A stretch of 33,351 bases of DNA from Candidatus Aerophobetes bacterium Ae_b3a (GCA_005223095.1 NJBQ01000017.1:1-33351), one strand, 5' to 3'. Shown: positions 18,507-28,928, counted from the stretch's first letter. Notes: generated from the letters alone by a model not told the origin. Numbers and translations: made by a program.

Positions 18507-19530
18507 TGAGAACTCTACCTCCCTCCTCACTAACAACTATCATTTCTTCTACTCTTACTCCTCCTTCTCCTTCCAGGTATATCCCTGGCTCCAGAGTAAA
18601 AACCATTCCTGCTTTTAAAATATCTTTTGATCTACTAGCTATGCTGGGCAATTCGTGGACCGCCAAGCCTACCCCGTGACCACTACCATGTATGAAGTTC
18701 CTGCCGTAACCAGCCCCTTCTATCTTCTCTCTTATCATTCTATCTATATCAGAACAACTGATTCCCGGCTTGAGCGTCTTAATGACTTCTTTCTGCGCTT
18801 TGACGATTAAATGATAAATCTGGCGCCACTTCTCTTTTATTCCGGCTAAGAAAATAGTCCTGGTTAAATCAGAACAATACCCTCCTACTCTGGCACCTAA
18901 ATCAAGAAGAACTAACTCACCTTTTTCCAACTTCTTTTGACTAGGCTTTCCATGGGGCAGGGAAGTCCTTTCTCCAAAAAGAACAATGGGAGGAAAAGCC
19001 TCTTCGTCTGCATTTTCCCTCAGAAAATAAATAGCTTTTCTACTGATGTCCTTTTCCGTTACTCCTGTCTCTAATTCATTTTCCAGATAGGCAAAAGCAG
19101 CTCTAGTCACTTTAAGAGCTTCCTCTATACAGGTCAGCTCCCCTACATCCTTAATCGCTCTTTGATTTTCTATTAAACCAGAAAAAGGAACCCACTCGAC
19201 TTCCTTAATTTTCCTTAGTCTTTCGTATTCGGCAAAAGAAAAGTGGGAAGCCTCAAAGCCCACCCTTTTACCTCTTAGTTTCTTACAAATCTCAGAAATG
19301 GTTTTTTCAAGACTATCTTTCTGAATAACTATCTGCCAACCATTTAACCTGGACTTTGCCTCTTCAGCAAAAAGGGAAGTAGTGATAAAAAACTTATCTC
19401 TACTGCTGAGTAATATTTCCCCTTCTATCCAGTAATGACTGAGATAAGAAACATTTTCTGTTCCCTTAATGAGAAATGCTTCTATTTTCTCCTTTTTAAT
19501 CTTTTGACCAAGAACAGTTATTCGATTCAC
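18499..19530 (-). CDS. Xaa-Pro aminopeptidase (M24 family); N-terminus uncertain
   Basis: LVLLDLGARVGGYCSDLTRTIF, GSGHGVGLAVHE, GMVFTLEPGIYLEGEGGVRVEEM. GTG start lies in a heptad array. Confidence 0.93.
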   Translation of the reverse strand: MNRITVLGQKIKKEKIEAFLIKGTENVSYLSHYWIEGEILLSSRDKFFITTSLFAEEAKSRLNGWQIVIQKDSLEKTISEICKKLRGKRVGFEASHFSFAEYERLRKIKEVEWVPFSGLIENQRAIKDVGELTCIEEALKVTRAAFAYLENELETGVTEKDISRKAIYFLRENADEEAFPPIVLFGERTSLPHGKPSQKKLEKGELVLLDLGARVGGYCSDLTRTIFLAGIKEKWRQIYHLIVKAQKEVIKTLKPGISCSDIDRMIREKIEGAGYGRNFIHGSGHGVGLAVHELPSIASRSKDILKAGMVFTLEPGIYLEGEGGVRVEEMIVVSEEGGRVLNG

Positions 19531-19555
19531 TATTCACCATTCACGATTCACTAAT
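19521..19555. repeat. 7-bp-period array, CACNATT flavour
   Basis: TTCGATT CACTATT CACCATT CACGATT CACTAAT. Confidence 0.8.
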
Positions 19556-19557
19556 AA

Positions 19558-20637
19558 TTATTCTAGATAATCTTTTAATTTATCGTCTCCCAAGAGTCTA
19601 TTTACCAAATCTTTTACCTTATGAGCTCTTTCTTTCCCCATTACAAGAACGCCATTTTTCGTATTGACAATAATCAAATGAGAAAGGCCAATAACCCCCA
19701 GGATTTTATTTTCTCTATTTATCAATATGCAGTCGCTGCTCCCCATCTCTTCTACTAACCCTCTTATGATATTTCCTTCTCCATCTCTATTCAGGATTCT
19801 TTCTAAAGCCTTCCAATTACCTATATCATCCCAAAAGAAATCTCCCGCAACAGCTACTACTGAAGAAGTTTTTTCCATAACTCCATAATCAATAGAAATT
19901 TTAGGAAAAGATGCATAGACTTCTTTGATTATTTCTTTTTCTTTATCCGTTCCCAAAGCTTTCCCAATCTTCATTAAGCCCTTATAAAGCCCTGGAAGAT
20001 GTATTTTCATCTCATTCAGGATAATGGTAGGTTTCCAGGCAAAAATTCCTGCATTCCAGAGAAAATTGCCCTCTTCAAAAAACTCCTTAGCTTTTTTATG
20101 AGAAGGCTTCTCAGTAAACCTCTCTACCTTCAAAAGAGAAATCCCATTTAAATCTTCTAATTTTTCTCCTACCTGGAGATAACCATATTCGGTCTCCGCC
20201 CGGGTAGGTTTAATACCAATAGTCACCAAGAAATCTTTCTCTGCCTGTTCAAGCGCAGCTAAAATAATCTTGGCAAATCTTCTTTCATTTTTTATGAGAT
20301 GGTCAGCCGGAAGCACCACCATAGACTCATCCCCTCTCTTTTCTTTTATCCATACACTGGCAAAACCAATACAAGGAGCGGTGTCTTTTCCCTGTGGCTC
20401 GGCAATAATATTCTCCAGATGGACCTTAGGAAGCTGACTTACCACTGCATCCTTCAAGTCCTCTCTTATTACCAAAAAAACATTTTCAGCACCAAAAATA
20501 TCAGAGGCTCTTCTGTAAGCCGCTTGAAGAAAACTCTCCCTATTCTCCAGGTTGATAAATTGCTTGGGACAGTTCACCCTGCTTTCAGGCCACAACCTCT
20601 TCCCTAGCCCTCCAGCCATAATTACACCTACGCTCAT
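19558..20637 (-). CDS. manC: Mannose-1-phosphate guanylyltransferase
   Basis: VIMAGGLGKRLWPESRVNCPKQFINL; ERFTEKPSHKKAKEF; LWNAGIFAWK. Confidence 0.93.
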   Translation of the reverse strand: MSVGVIMAGGLGKRLWPESRVNCPKQFINLENRESFLQAAYRRASDIFGAENVFLVIREDLKDAVVSQLPKVHLENIIAEPQGKDTAPCIGFASVWIKEKRGDESMVVLPADHLIKNERRFAKIILAALEQAEKDFLVTIGIKPTRAETEYGYLQVGEKLEDLNGISLLKVERFTEKPSHKKAKEFFEEGNFLWNAGIFAWKPTIILNEMKIHLPGLYKGLMKIGKALGTDKEKEIIKEVYASFPKISIDYGVMEKTSSVVAVAGDFFWDDIGNWKALERILNRDGEGNIIRGLVEEMGSSDCILINRENKILGVIGLSHLIIVNTKNGVLVMGKERAHKVKDLVNRLLGDDKLKDYLE

Positions 20638-20730
20638 CTCTTATTCCTTCAATTGAAATGATTTATATTTCTCATTTTCATTCTATCACAAAGCTGACCC
20701 TTGTCAATAAAAACAATACACTATACTTAT

Positions 20731-20774
20731 CTCAGGATATCTCGTATATCGTATGTCGTATTACGCAATACGCA
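20731..20774. repeat. 7-bp-period array, TNTCGTA flavour
   Basis: CTCAGGATA then TCTCGTA TATCGTA TGTCGTA TTACGCA ATACGCA; aligns to 1483-1524 minus one heptamer. Confidence 0.85.
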
Positions 20775-20795
20775 CAACAGAACTGGGGATCTCAC

Positions 20796-21458
20796 CTAAG
20801 ATATCTCTCTCATTTCTGTGAAGTTGCCATAGCAAATGAGGTTGTCCCCTGCACGGAGTTTATGATTTCCCTTGGGCACTAAAATTCTCTCTTTATCTCT
20901 TTCAATAGCCAAAATTAAAATCTTCTTTTTACTCAAATCAGAGCTGGCTAGGGTCTTTCCCGCGCAGCTGGACCCTTCATGTAAGGTGACCTCAGCTATA
21001 CCGAAGTCTTTCCCAAGATCGAGCACTTGTCCTATGGTTCTTTCATGAAGTTTGAATTTCTCTCGAATTTTCTCCTCTATTTTCTTAGAAAGAAAACGGG
21101 CCAATCTGGTGTGGGTAGCCATTTTGAATATCAGGTAAAGGGCTACTATGAGAATGAGGAACCTGAAAATCGACCAGGGGGAGGTGATGCTAAAAAAGGA
21201 GAAGACCGTGCCAGCCACGACTGCCACCATTCCGGCGTTTCCGATTATCATGAGAAGAAAAATTATCCTACGTCTCATTGGATGAGTAACCACCGACTCC
21301 GCTTCTCTGGTGGTAAAGCCCGTACAGGTAAGAGCCGAAAGAGTCTGAAAACTTGCTGTTCGCTCATCAAGACCGGTAAGTTTGAGAGCTACAGTGACTA
21401 CCTTTCCTATCATAACAATAACAAACACTACCACGATCACCAAGATTATTCCTCCCAT
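20796..21458 (-). CDS. Membrane protein with TrkA-C (RCK_C) domain
   Basis: N-terminal TM segments; IAEVTLHEGSSCAGKTLASSDLSKKKILILAIERDKERILVPKGNHKLRAGDNLICYG. Confidence 0.85.
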   Translation of the reverse strand: MGGIILVIVVVFVIVMIGKVVTVALKLTGLDERTASFQTLSALTCTGFTTREAESVVTHPMRRRIIFLLMIIGNAGMVAVVAGTVFSFFSITSPWSIFRFLILIVALYLIFKMATHTRLARFLSKKIEEKIREKFKLHERTIGQVLDLGKDFGIAEVTLHEGSSCAGKTLASSDLSKKKILILAIERDKERILVPKGNHKLRAGDNLICYGNFTEMREIS

Positions 21459-21589
21459 TGGCTAAACCTCCCGATTTTGTTGTTCAGCTTTTTCATAACC
21501 ACTTTTTTCTCCTAAAATAAATGAACATCGAGATACCTACAGCAACCATCACCAACGACCATTCACTACTGAGGCTCCCTCAAGAAGCC

Positions 21590-22999
21590 TCAGACGAGTC
21601 CATCCTTTTTCATCCAGCTTATAGTCCTGTCAAAGGCCATAATAGTTTTCTCTATGTCTTTGGCAGTATGGGCAGCAGAAACCCAACCTCCCTGCTCGGT
21701 TGCATCAACCCCATTCAGGAGCATTCCACAGCGCAAGCTTCCACTGAGAATCGGGTCGTTTCCTCCTTTAAGTTTCTTATAGTCATAGTCGCAACTGCGG
21801 AAGTCACAGGAAGATCTCTTAGGACAAGTATGATCCAACAAAAATCTAAAGCCAGAGAATTCACCATGTACACACCAGGCTAACTTGTATTTATCGATAA
21901 CCTCGTTCATGCCAGCTATTAGCATTGAAGATGCCCTGTTGGCTCTATTGATAGGCTCACCCGTAGCTATAATTTTAAGCGTGGCGATACCGGCAGAAGC
22001 AGAAATGGGGTTAGCATTAAAAGTTCCGTAGTGGAACATCTTCTTTTTAAGATCCCACTCTTTATTCCCTCTTTTCTCTAAAAGCTCAAGTATATCCTCT
22101 CTTCCAGCTACAGCCGCTCCCGGGAAACCTCCTGCCAGGACCTTACCCAGGGTAGTAATATCCGGCATCACTCCATAATATTCCTGAGCACCACCCGGGG
22201 CACATCTGAATCCGGTAATGACCTCATCAAAAATTAGTAAGACTCTGTATTTATCAGTAAGCTGGCGGAGTTCTTTAAGAAAACCTGCTCGGGTAGGTAT
22301 CATCCCAAAGCTTGCTCCCGTAGGCTCAATAATCACACAGGATACTCTATCATCTTCTCGCAGAACCTTCTCTACTTCCCCTATATCGTTAGGAGGGCAT
22401 ACGATAGTATCTTGCACTACGCCATTTGGCACTCCCGGCGGAAGAACCTCATAGGGAGGACTTGAGCCTATAATCAGGTTATCTTGCCAACCATGGAAAT
22501 GTCCAGCAAATTTAAGAATTTTACTTTTGCCAGTAAAAATCCGAGCCAGTCTTACTGCCATAAAAGTAGCCTCGGTACCAGAACTCACAAATCTTACCTT
22601 GTCCGCCGAAGGAACCATGTCTGTTACTAATTTAGCCCACTCTACCTCCAGACGGTGACAGGCGCCATAATGCGTACCTCTATTCATCTGTTTGGTCACA
22701 GCTTCTACTACTCTGGGATGCCCATGTCCCAGCAAAAGTGCTCCATGACCCCCAAAGTAATCAATATACTCATTACCATCTTCATCCCATTTTTTGCACC
22801 CCAAAGCATTATCCACATAAATAGGGAAAGGCTTCAAGATTCTATTATCATGAGTCACTCCATTGGGAAATAAATCCAATGCTTTTCTATATAACTCCTG
22901 AGAAGTAGGAAAACTGTTCTCATACCTTTCCTGGATACTAGGTCCTCTCTTTTCTCGAGCCTCTTGTATCTCTCTTGCTCCCTTTTCAATCAAATCCAC
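21590..22999 (-). CDS. Class III aminotransferase, glutamate-1-semialdehyde aminomutase-like, with Cys-rich C-terminal segment
   Basis: PNGVTHDNRILKPFPIYVDNALGCKKWDEDGNEYIDYFGGHGALLLGHGHP; FDEVITGFR; TTLGKVLAGGFPGAAVAG. Start revised to GTG 22999 or TTG 22993 behind GGAAGGAG. Confidence 0.88.
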   Translation of the reverse strand: MDLIEKGAREIQEAREKRGPSIQERYENSFPTSQELYRKALDLFPNGVTHDNRILKPFPIYVDNALGCKKWDEDGNEYIDYFGGHGALLLGHGHPRVVEAVTKQMNRGTHYGACHRLEVEWAKLVTDMVPSADKVRFVSSGTEATFMAVRLARIFTGKSKILKFAGHFHGWQDNLIIGSSPPYEVLPPGVPNGVVQDTIVCPPNDIGEVEKVLREDDRVSCVIIEPTGASFGMIPTRAGFLKELRQLTDKYRVLLIFDEVITGFRCAPGGAQEYYGVMPDITTLGKVLAGGFPGAAVAGREDILELLEKRGNKEWDLKKKMFHYGTFNANPISASAGIATLKIIATGEPINRANRASSMLIAGMNEVIDKYKLAWCVHGEFSGFRFLLDHTCPKRSSCDFRSCDYDYKKLKGGNDPILSGSLRCGMLLNGVDATEQGGWVSAAHTAKDIEKTIMAFDRTISWMKKDGLV

Positions 23000-24035
23000 T
23001 CTCCTTCCATAGTCTATTAAATTCTTCCTCGTATTGACTGGCCAAGGAAGGACTATATATGATGATAAGATTTTCTCGGTTGCTATAATTAGCATGCCAG
23101 GTGGGATTAAAAGATCCAGTAATAACAATCTTTTGGTCAATTATGAAGAATTTGTGGTGCATAAAATAAAAGTTTCTATCCCACCTGACGGGCACTCTCA
23201 ATCTCTTCAAAGAATGAAATCGAGAAAACGGACCATCCTGATTTTTTTCCAGTATTCCTTTTATTTCTATGTTTTCAGCAAATTTATGAATGATAGCCTG
23301 AGCAATTTCTTGTGAAGTGAAGGTGAAAAGGGCAAAATATATACTCTCCTTAGCTTTTTCAAGAGATTGAAGAATAGCCTCCTGAGGATTATGATGAAGC
23401 GAAAAATATACCTTTATCCCACTTTCTAATAACACAGGGGAAGGGGTAGGGCCAGGAGATAATAACTCCCCTTCCCATAATCTTTCAAACTCTTCTATAA
23501 ATTGAGCAGCTACCAAGGACGACATTATAACTACCGCATTGTTATTCTCCCGGGAAAAGCCTGAGTAAGTAGGATTGAAAGACCCTGTCCAGACTATTTT
23601 CCCATCAATAACACAAAACTTATGATGCATGAAACTGGCCGGATCTTTATCTGTTTTAACGGGAAAAAACTTATTCAAAGAGTCAAGTCTGGATTTTTCA
23701 CCCCGAGAAGTCATATCATCACTAAAAATTCTTACCTTTACCCCCCTCTTATGAGCTTCCAGCAAAGCATCAGATACTTCCTTAAGCTCGAGTTTGTAAA
23801 AAGCGGCATAGATACTCTTTTCAGCTTCCTGAATCAAGCGGACAAGATGGGCATAGAGTGAATCTTGAGGAGAGAAGTAAGCATAGTAGGGTTGTTGAGA
23901 AGAAAAAAATGGAGGTTTATTTTTTGGGCGGCAATCACTGGAAAATAGAAGAGGAAAAAAGAGAAGAAGGAAGCAGAGGAAATAATACCTAAACCCCTCT
24001 TTCATTCCAACCTTAGCTTGCTTCTTTCTGCCCAT
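22986..24035 (-). CDS. Phospholipase D-like protein with signal peptide
   Basis: Two motifs: MHHKFCVIDGKIVWTGSFNPT and MHHKFFIIDQKIVITGSFNPT. Likely start ATG near 24005. Confidence 0.9.
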   Translation of the reverse strand: MGRKKQAKVGMKEGFRYYFLCFLLLFFPLLFSSDCRPKNKPPFFSSQQPYYAYFSPQDSLYAHLVRLIQEAEKSIYAAFYKLELKEVSDALLEAHKRGVKVRIFSDDMTSRGEKSRLDSLNKFFPVKTDKDPASFMHHKFCVIDGKIVWTGSFNPTYSGFSRENNNAVVIMSSLVAAQFIEEFERLWEGELLSPGPTPSPVLLESGIKVYFSLHHNPQEAILQSLEKAKESIYFALFTFTSQEIAQAIIHKFAENIEIKGILEKNQDGPFSRFHSLKRLRVPVRWDRNFYFMHHKFFIIDQKIVITGSFNPTWHANYSNRENLIIIYSPSLASQYEEEFNRLWKESGFD

Positions 24036-24666
24036 ACTTTTCCTTGTAGGCTTTATGAGCTCTTCTCACTTCTTGTACTGGTATCTCATCCGGGGTCCCT
24101 TGCAGAAGAGCCAAAAACACAGTCTTGGCAATATCTTCCACCATGACTGCTGCCTTTACCGCCGCTCTTGCAGAAGAACCAATAGTAAAGACACCGTGGT
24201 TTTTCATCAAAATAGCGGGGGAATCCCCAATAGACCTTATAATTTCTTTTCCAATTGCTTCCGTACCAATCTGAGCATAATCTCCTACCGGGATAGGACC
24301 ACCAAATTCATCAGCCATAGCTGTAAGATAAACAGGAATAGGTCTACCTAAAGCGGCAAAACTGCTAGCATAATTAGAATGAGTGTGAACCACACCATTA
24401 ACATCATCTCGATGTTGATATATATAAAGATGGGTAGAGGTATCCACCGAAGGTTTTAGAGCACCCTCAATCACCTTCCCCTTTAAATCTATTACTACCA
24501 TATGGGAAGGCTTCAGGTCATCATAATTCATTCCACTTGGTTTTATGATTACATAATTTGTCTCTTTATCTCGAGCACTAACATTTCCACTTGTCATACT
24601 AACCAATCTATTTCTGGGGAGTTCCAGGTTCATTCGCCAGACTTCCTCACGCAGTTCTTCTAACAT
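24013..24666 (-). CDS. araD: Class II aldolase / L-ribulose-5-phosphate 4-epimerase-like
   Basis: SGNVSARDKETNYVIIKPSGMNYDDL, GVVHTHSNYASSFAALG, ILMKNHGVFTIG; adjacent to ribulokinase. Confidence 0.85.
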   Translation of the reverse strand: MLEELREEVWRMNLELPRNRLVSMTSGNVSARDKETNYVIIKPSGMNYDDLKPSHMVVIDLKGKVIEGALKPSVDTSTHLYIYQHRDDVNGVVHTHSNYASSFAALGRPIPVYLTAMADEFGGPIPVGDYAQIGTEAIGKEIIRSIGDSPAILMKNHGVFTIGSSARAAVKAAVMVEDIAKTVFLALLQGTPDEIPVQEVRRAHKAYKEKYGQKEAS

Positions 24667-24680
24667 AGAGTTCTCCTTTT

Positions 24681-26363
24681 CTATTTGCCCCGAATGGTCA
24701 TCTTGATACTTTTCAGCTGTTTCATAACATCATTTATTCCCCGTCCAAAATAATCGTGTAATTTCTCATATTCAGCATAAACACCCTGGTAAACAGAGTG
24801 ATTTTTCTCATCAGGTCTAAAACTCTCTCTTTTCAGGTGAGCCATTTTCCTGGCTGCTTCCATTATACTATCATATCCTCCCTTCTTTCTTCCAGCAGCT
24901 ACTGCTCCAAACATAGCTGAACCCAGAGCAGGAGCTTGCGAAGAAGCGGCAATCTTAATTTCTCGACCAGTGATATCAGCATAAATCTGCATAAGCAGTT
25001 TATTCTTCTCAGGTAGACCTCCACAAGCATAAAGCTCCTCTATTCTTACTCCATTTTCCTCAAAAGTATTGATTATTTTATAAGTCCCAAAAGCTGTTGC
25101 TTCAATGAGGGTACGATAGACATCCTCCGGTCTTGTCTCCAGAGTACAACCCAGAAGCAAACCGCTAAGGTCAACATCTACCAATACGGAGCGATTGCCG
25201 TTCCACCAATCAAGAGCTAAAAGTCCACTCTCTCCCGGCCTCAAAGTAGATGCTTTTTCCTCCAAAAGACGATGAATATCGACTCTTTTACCGGCAGCCT
25301 CTTTCCAATATTTTCCCGGCACACAATTCTCCACGAACCAGGCAAAAATGTCTCCTACTCCCGATTGACCAGCTTCATATCCATAATAGCCGGGCAGAAT
25401 ACCCTCCTTCACTATTCCACATACTCCCGGGACTATGTGCAGTTCTCTATCAACCATCACATGGCAAATGGATGTACCCATCACCATCAGCATCTTGCCT
25501 GGTGAGACAATTGTAGCTGCAGGAACAGAGACATGTGCATCTACATTTCCTATTGCCACGGGCGTTCCAGTAAGAAGACCAACAAGGCGAGCCATTTCTG
25601 CTGTCAACCCTCCTGCCTTTTTACCCAGAGGATAAATATCTTGAGACATTTTCTCTTTAACTATATTTTCTAAACGAGGGTCTAGGGCTCGAAAAAAATC
25701 TGGAGAGGGAAAACCCTCATCGAAATCCCAGAGTGCTTTATAACCAGCAGTGCAAGAGTTTCGCCTTTCTTCTCCTATAAGCTGAAGAACTATCCAGTCT
25801 GCTCCTTCTATCAGTCTGTCCGCAGCTTGATAAATACTGGGAGCCTCGTTCAGTATTTGAAGAGATTTAGAAAAAAACCACTCCGAGCTATACTTGCCTC
25901 CATAACGAGCCAGAAATTTTTCGCTTCTCTTTCTAGCCACCTCGTTTATTTTGTCTGCCTCTGGCTGTGCCGCATGGTGCTTCCAGATTTTAACCCAGGA
26001 ATGCGGATTATTCCTATATTTATCCATGAGGCAGAGAGGAGTCCCTCTCTTGTCTGTAGGCATCATAGTGCAGGAGGTAAAATCTATACCTATGCCAATG
26101 ATATCTCTTGCATTAACTCCGCTTTTCTTCAGTAAAGCAGGTATAGTTTTTTCCAGGGTTTGAATATAATCAGCGGGATTTTGCAGAGCCCAATCTGGCT
26201 CAAGTCTTATGCCAGTATCGGGAAGAAACTCATCTATCACTCCATCCTTATATTCATAGACTGAGCTCGCCACTTCCTTCCCATTGTCTACCTTTACCAA
26301 AACAGCTCTTCCTGACTCAGTTCCAAAGTCAACACCAATGGAATATTTAGTCTGACTCACCAT
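24681..26363 (-). CDS. araB: Ribulokinase (FGGY family)
   Basis: [34 protein letters not shown] at 26363 with GGAGGGA SD. The extension to 26405 reads through a repeat. Confidence 0.9.
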   Translation of the reverse strand: MVSQTKYSIGVDFGTESGRAVLVKVDNGKEVASSVYEYKDGVIDEFLPDTGIRLEPDWALQNPADYIQTLEKTIPALLKKSGVNARDIIGIGIDFTSCTMMPTDKRGTPLCLMDKYRNNPHSWVKIWKHHAAQPEADKINEVARKRSEKFLARYGGKYSSEWFFSKSLQILNEAPSIYQAADRLIEGADWIVLQLIGEERRNSCTAGYKALWDFDEGFPSPDFFRALDPRLENIVKEKMSQDIYPLGKKAGGLTAEMARLVGLLTGTPVAIGNVDAHVSVPAATIVSPGKMLMVMGTSICHVMVDRELHIVPGVCGIVKEGILPGYYGYEAGQSGVGDIFAWFVENCVPGKYWKEAAGKRVDIHRLLEEKASTLRPGESGLLALDWWNGNRSVLVDVDLSGLLLGCTLETRPEDVYRTLIEATAFGTYKIINTFEENGVRIEELYACGGLPEKNKLLMQIYADITGREIKIAASSQAPALGSAMFGAVAAGRKKGGYDSIMEAARKMAHLKRESFRPDEKNHSVYQGVYAEYEKLHDYFGRGINDVMKQLKSIKMTIRGK

Positions 26364-26381
26364 TCCCTCCTGTGCAGTATT

Positions 26382-26416
26382 CGTTGCTCGTATTGCGTGA
26401 TACACATCACGTATAC
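26382..26416. repeat. 7-bp-period array upstream of araB
   Basis: CGTTGCT CGTATTG CGTGATA CACATCA CGTATAC. Confidence 0.65.
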
Positions 26417-26419
26417 TAC

Positions 26420-26526
26420 TGTCATTGCGAGGAGTGGGATTCTTCGCTGCGCTCGGAACAGGCTGCGCAATCCCAAAGTAATCTCAAAAGATTGCCACAC
26501 CTACCTTCGGCAGGTTCGCAATGACA
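26420..26526. repeat. CATTGCGA-type element, fourth copy
   Basis: TGTCATTGCGA (26420-26430) / TCGCAATGACA (26516-26526) perfect inverted ends. Confidence 0.7.
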
Positions 26527-26543
26527 TGGTTCATCGAGTACTT

Positions 26544-26578
26544 ACGAGATACTAGATACGAGATACGATTCACTACTT
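26544..26578. repeat. 7-bp-period array overlapping the cimA stop codon
   Basis: ACGAGAT ACTAGAT ACGAGAT ACGATTC ACTACTT (minus-strand TNTCGTA flavour). Confidence 0.8.
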
Positions 26579-28132
26579 CAATAGCTTATACTCAATAGAA
26601 TCAATAAGAGCCTCCCAACTTGCTTCGATAATATTAGGAGAAACTCCCACTGTTCCCCATCTATCTTCTTTGTCAGAGGACTCAATAAGAACCCTGGTCT
26701 TAGCCCGCGTCCCTGCTCTTGCATCTAAAATCCTTACTTTGTAATCAGCCAGATGCATTTGAGAAAGCTCAGGATACTCCTGTTTCAAAGCCTTACGTAG
26801 AGCTTTATCCAGAGCATTAACTGGACCATTCCCCTCTGCTACTGTATGGACAATCTTCCCCTTCAGCTTTAGCTTCACCGTAGCTTCTGAAATTAGCCTA
26901 CCGTCATCTCTTTTTTCCACAGTAACTCTGAAACCCTCCAGATCAAAAAGCTTCTTGTACCTACCCTTGGCTTTCTTCACCAGAAGCTCGAAAGAGCCTT
27001 CTGCTCCCTCAAATTCATAACCCTGGTTCTCTAACTCTTTAACCCGAGCAATGATTTTCTTGCTTAAAAGAGTATCCTCTTCTAATCCCAGTTCTTTCTC
27101 TTTCAATTTATAAAGGACATTACTCCTGCCAGCAAGTTCACTCACTAATACTCTTCTTTTATTCCCCACCAGCTCCGGGTCTATATGTTCGTATGTCCTC
27201 TTGTCTCTAGAAATAGCGCTGACATGCATCCCGCCTTTATGAGCAAAGGCTGATTTGCCCACATAAGACTGATGACCATCAGGAGAAAGATTAGCTAGTT
27301 CACTGACAAAATGGGATATACGAGTGAGTGATTCCAGGTTCTCTTTACAGACACAATCAATCCCCAACTTTAGTACTAAATTGGGTATAATTGAACACAG
27401 ATCAGCATTTCCACATCTTTCTCCATAACCGTTCATAGTACCCTGGATATGACCTATCCCCAATCTAGCAGCAATAATGGAATTTGCCACTCCCACGCCC
27501 GCATCGTTATGAGCATGCATTCCCAGGGGAGAATTTATCTCTTTTTGCACTTCTTTAATAATTTTCTCTATTTCAAAGGACATAGAACCCCCATTTGTAT
27601 CGCAAAGAACAAGACAATCTGCCCCTGCTGTTTGAGCTACTTCGAGGGTCTTTAGAGCATATTGAGAATTATCCTTATATCCGTCAAAAAAATGTTCAGC
27701 ATCAAAGATTACTTCTTTACCTCTTTTCTTAAGGAAATTAATCGAATCCTCTATCATACGAAGATTCTCTTCTTTGTTCGTTCTAAGAGCCTTCTCTACA
27801 TGAAGAATCCAGCTTTTGCCAACGAGGGTAACCACCTCTGTTTCTGCTTTTATTAAAGCACGAATGTTGGGATCTTCCTCTACTCTCCTGTCTCTCCTTC
27901 TGGTCATGCTAAAAGCGCTCACCTTGACTTTTTTTAAGGAAATCTTTTTTATTTTTTCGAAGAATTCCATATCTTTGGGATTGGAAGCTGGGTTTCCTCC
28001 TTCGATATAATCTAAGCCCAATTTGTCTAACTCCTGAGTAATCTCTAATTTATCTAAAAGAGAAAAAGAAACCCCCTCTGCCTGTGTTCCGTCTCGCAGA
28101 GTAGCATCGTATATTCTTACTTGTCTTCCCAT
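26573..28132 (-). CDS. cimA: Citramalate synthase
   Basis: [45 protein letters not shown]-terminal LeuA-dimer-like region. Confidence 0.92.
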   Translation of the reverse strand: MGRQVRIYDATLRDGTQAEGVSFSLLDKLEITQELDKLGLDYIEGGNPASNPKDMEFFEKIKKISLKKVKVSAFSMTRRRDRRVEEDPNIRALIKAETEVVTLVGKSWILHVEKALRTNKEENLRMIEDSINFLKKRGKEVIFDAEHFFDGYKDNSQYALKTLEVAQTAGADCLVLCDTNGGSMSFEIEKIIKEVQKEINSPLGMHAHNDAGVGVANSIIAARLGIGHIQGTMNGYGERCGNADLCSIIPNLVLKLGIDCVCKENLESLTRISHFVSELANLSPDGHQSYVGKSAFAHKGGMHVSAISRDKRTYEHIDPELVGNKRRVLVSELAGRSNVLYKLKEKELGLEEDTLLSKKIIARVKELENQGYEFEGAEGSFELLVKKAKGRYKKLFDLEGFRVTVEKRDDGRLISEATVKLKLKGKIVHTVAEGNGPVNALDKALRKALKQEYPELSQMHLADYKVRILDARAGTRAKTRVLIESSDKEDRWGTVGVSPNIIEASWEALIDSIEYKLLK

Positions 28133-28135
28133 TTT

Positions 28136-28642
28136 CTAAGACTCTCCTTCTTCTCTCATTCTTTCCTTTACATATCCTTCTAATCCCCCTTTGTTGATCA
28201 ACTGCTGCAGAAAAGGAGGAAATGGAACTAGAGAATAGCTTTCTTCTTTAGTAAGGTTCCTAATATTTCCTCTAACAATATCTATTTGCACTTCATCTCC
28301 TTCCTCTATATTTGCAACTACTTGTTCACATTCTACAATAGGAAGACCTATATTTATAGCATTACGAAAAAAAATTCTGGCAAAAGATGAAGCAATTATA
28401 CAGCTAACCCCTGCCTCTTTAAGAGCTAAAGGCGCATGCTCGCGCGACGAGCCACAACCAAAGTTTCTTCCGGCAATTAAAATCTTACTATCTTTGACTC
28501 TACCTGGAAAACTTTCATCCAATCCTTCCATGCAATGCTTAGCCAATTCTTTAGAATCGGTAGTGTCCAGATAACGCGCTGGAATAATCTCATCCGTATT
28601 AATATTATCTCCGTATTTTAACACCCTACCTTTTATGACCAT
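28136..28642 (-). CDS. leuD: 3-isopropylmalate dehydratase small subunit family
   Basis: GDNINTDEIIPARYL; AGRNFGCGSSREHAPLAL; SFARIFFRNAINIGLPIVE. Confidence 0.93.
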   Translation of the reverse strand: MVIKGRVLKYGDNINTDEIIPARYLDTTDSKELAKHCMEGLDESFPGRVKDSKILIAGRNFGCGSSREHAPLALKEAGVSCIIASSFARIFFRNAINIGLPIVECEQVVANIEEGDEVQIDIVRGNIRNLTKEESYSLVPFPPFLQQLINKGGLEGYVKERMREEGES

Positions 28643-28653
28643 TTTTACCTCTT

Positions 28654-28928
28654 GTATATCGTATGTAGTATATAGTATATCGCATTCCGTTGCTCATATC
28701 TAGTATAGCGTAAAGCTAAAAACCCAAGCATAGCGGGTAGCGTTTAGCGTATAGGATAAATCATTAAAAACAAAAAATTCAAACGCTAAGAACAGAAAAC
28801 TATGATTCAAAATGCAGAACTTGTTCCTCTTTCTAATTGGTCTTAGATCTTAAGTTTTAGTCTTACATTTTTGGTTTTGCGTTATGGTTTTGCGCTTTTC
28901 ACGATATACGATATACTATATACGGTTC
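28654..28928. repeat. Composite 7-bp-period array with three flavours, spanning the whole leuD/korA gap
   Basis: 28654-28716 GTATATC GTATGTA GTATATA GTATATC...; 28731-28758 TAGCGGG TAGCGTT TAGCGTA TAGGATA; 28759-28821 A-rich heptads; inverted A-rich heptads to about 28900; 28901-28928 ACGATAT ACGATAT ACTATAT ACGGTTC. Confidence 0.75.

Noticed and set aside
23000-23140. N-terminal 47 residues of the aminotransferase track ORF
   Set aside because: They overlap the PLD gene in another frame and lack similarity; a start at 22999/22993 has an SD.
28654-28928. CRISPR array
   Set aside because: Repeat period is 7 bp with degenerate units and no unique spacers; no cas genes in window.
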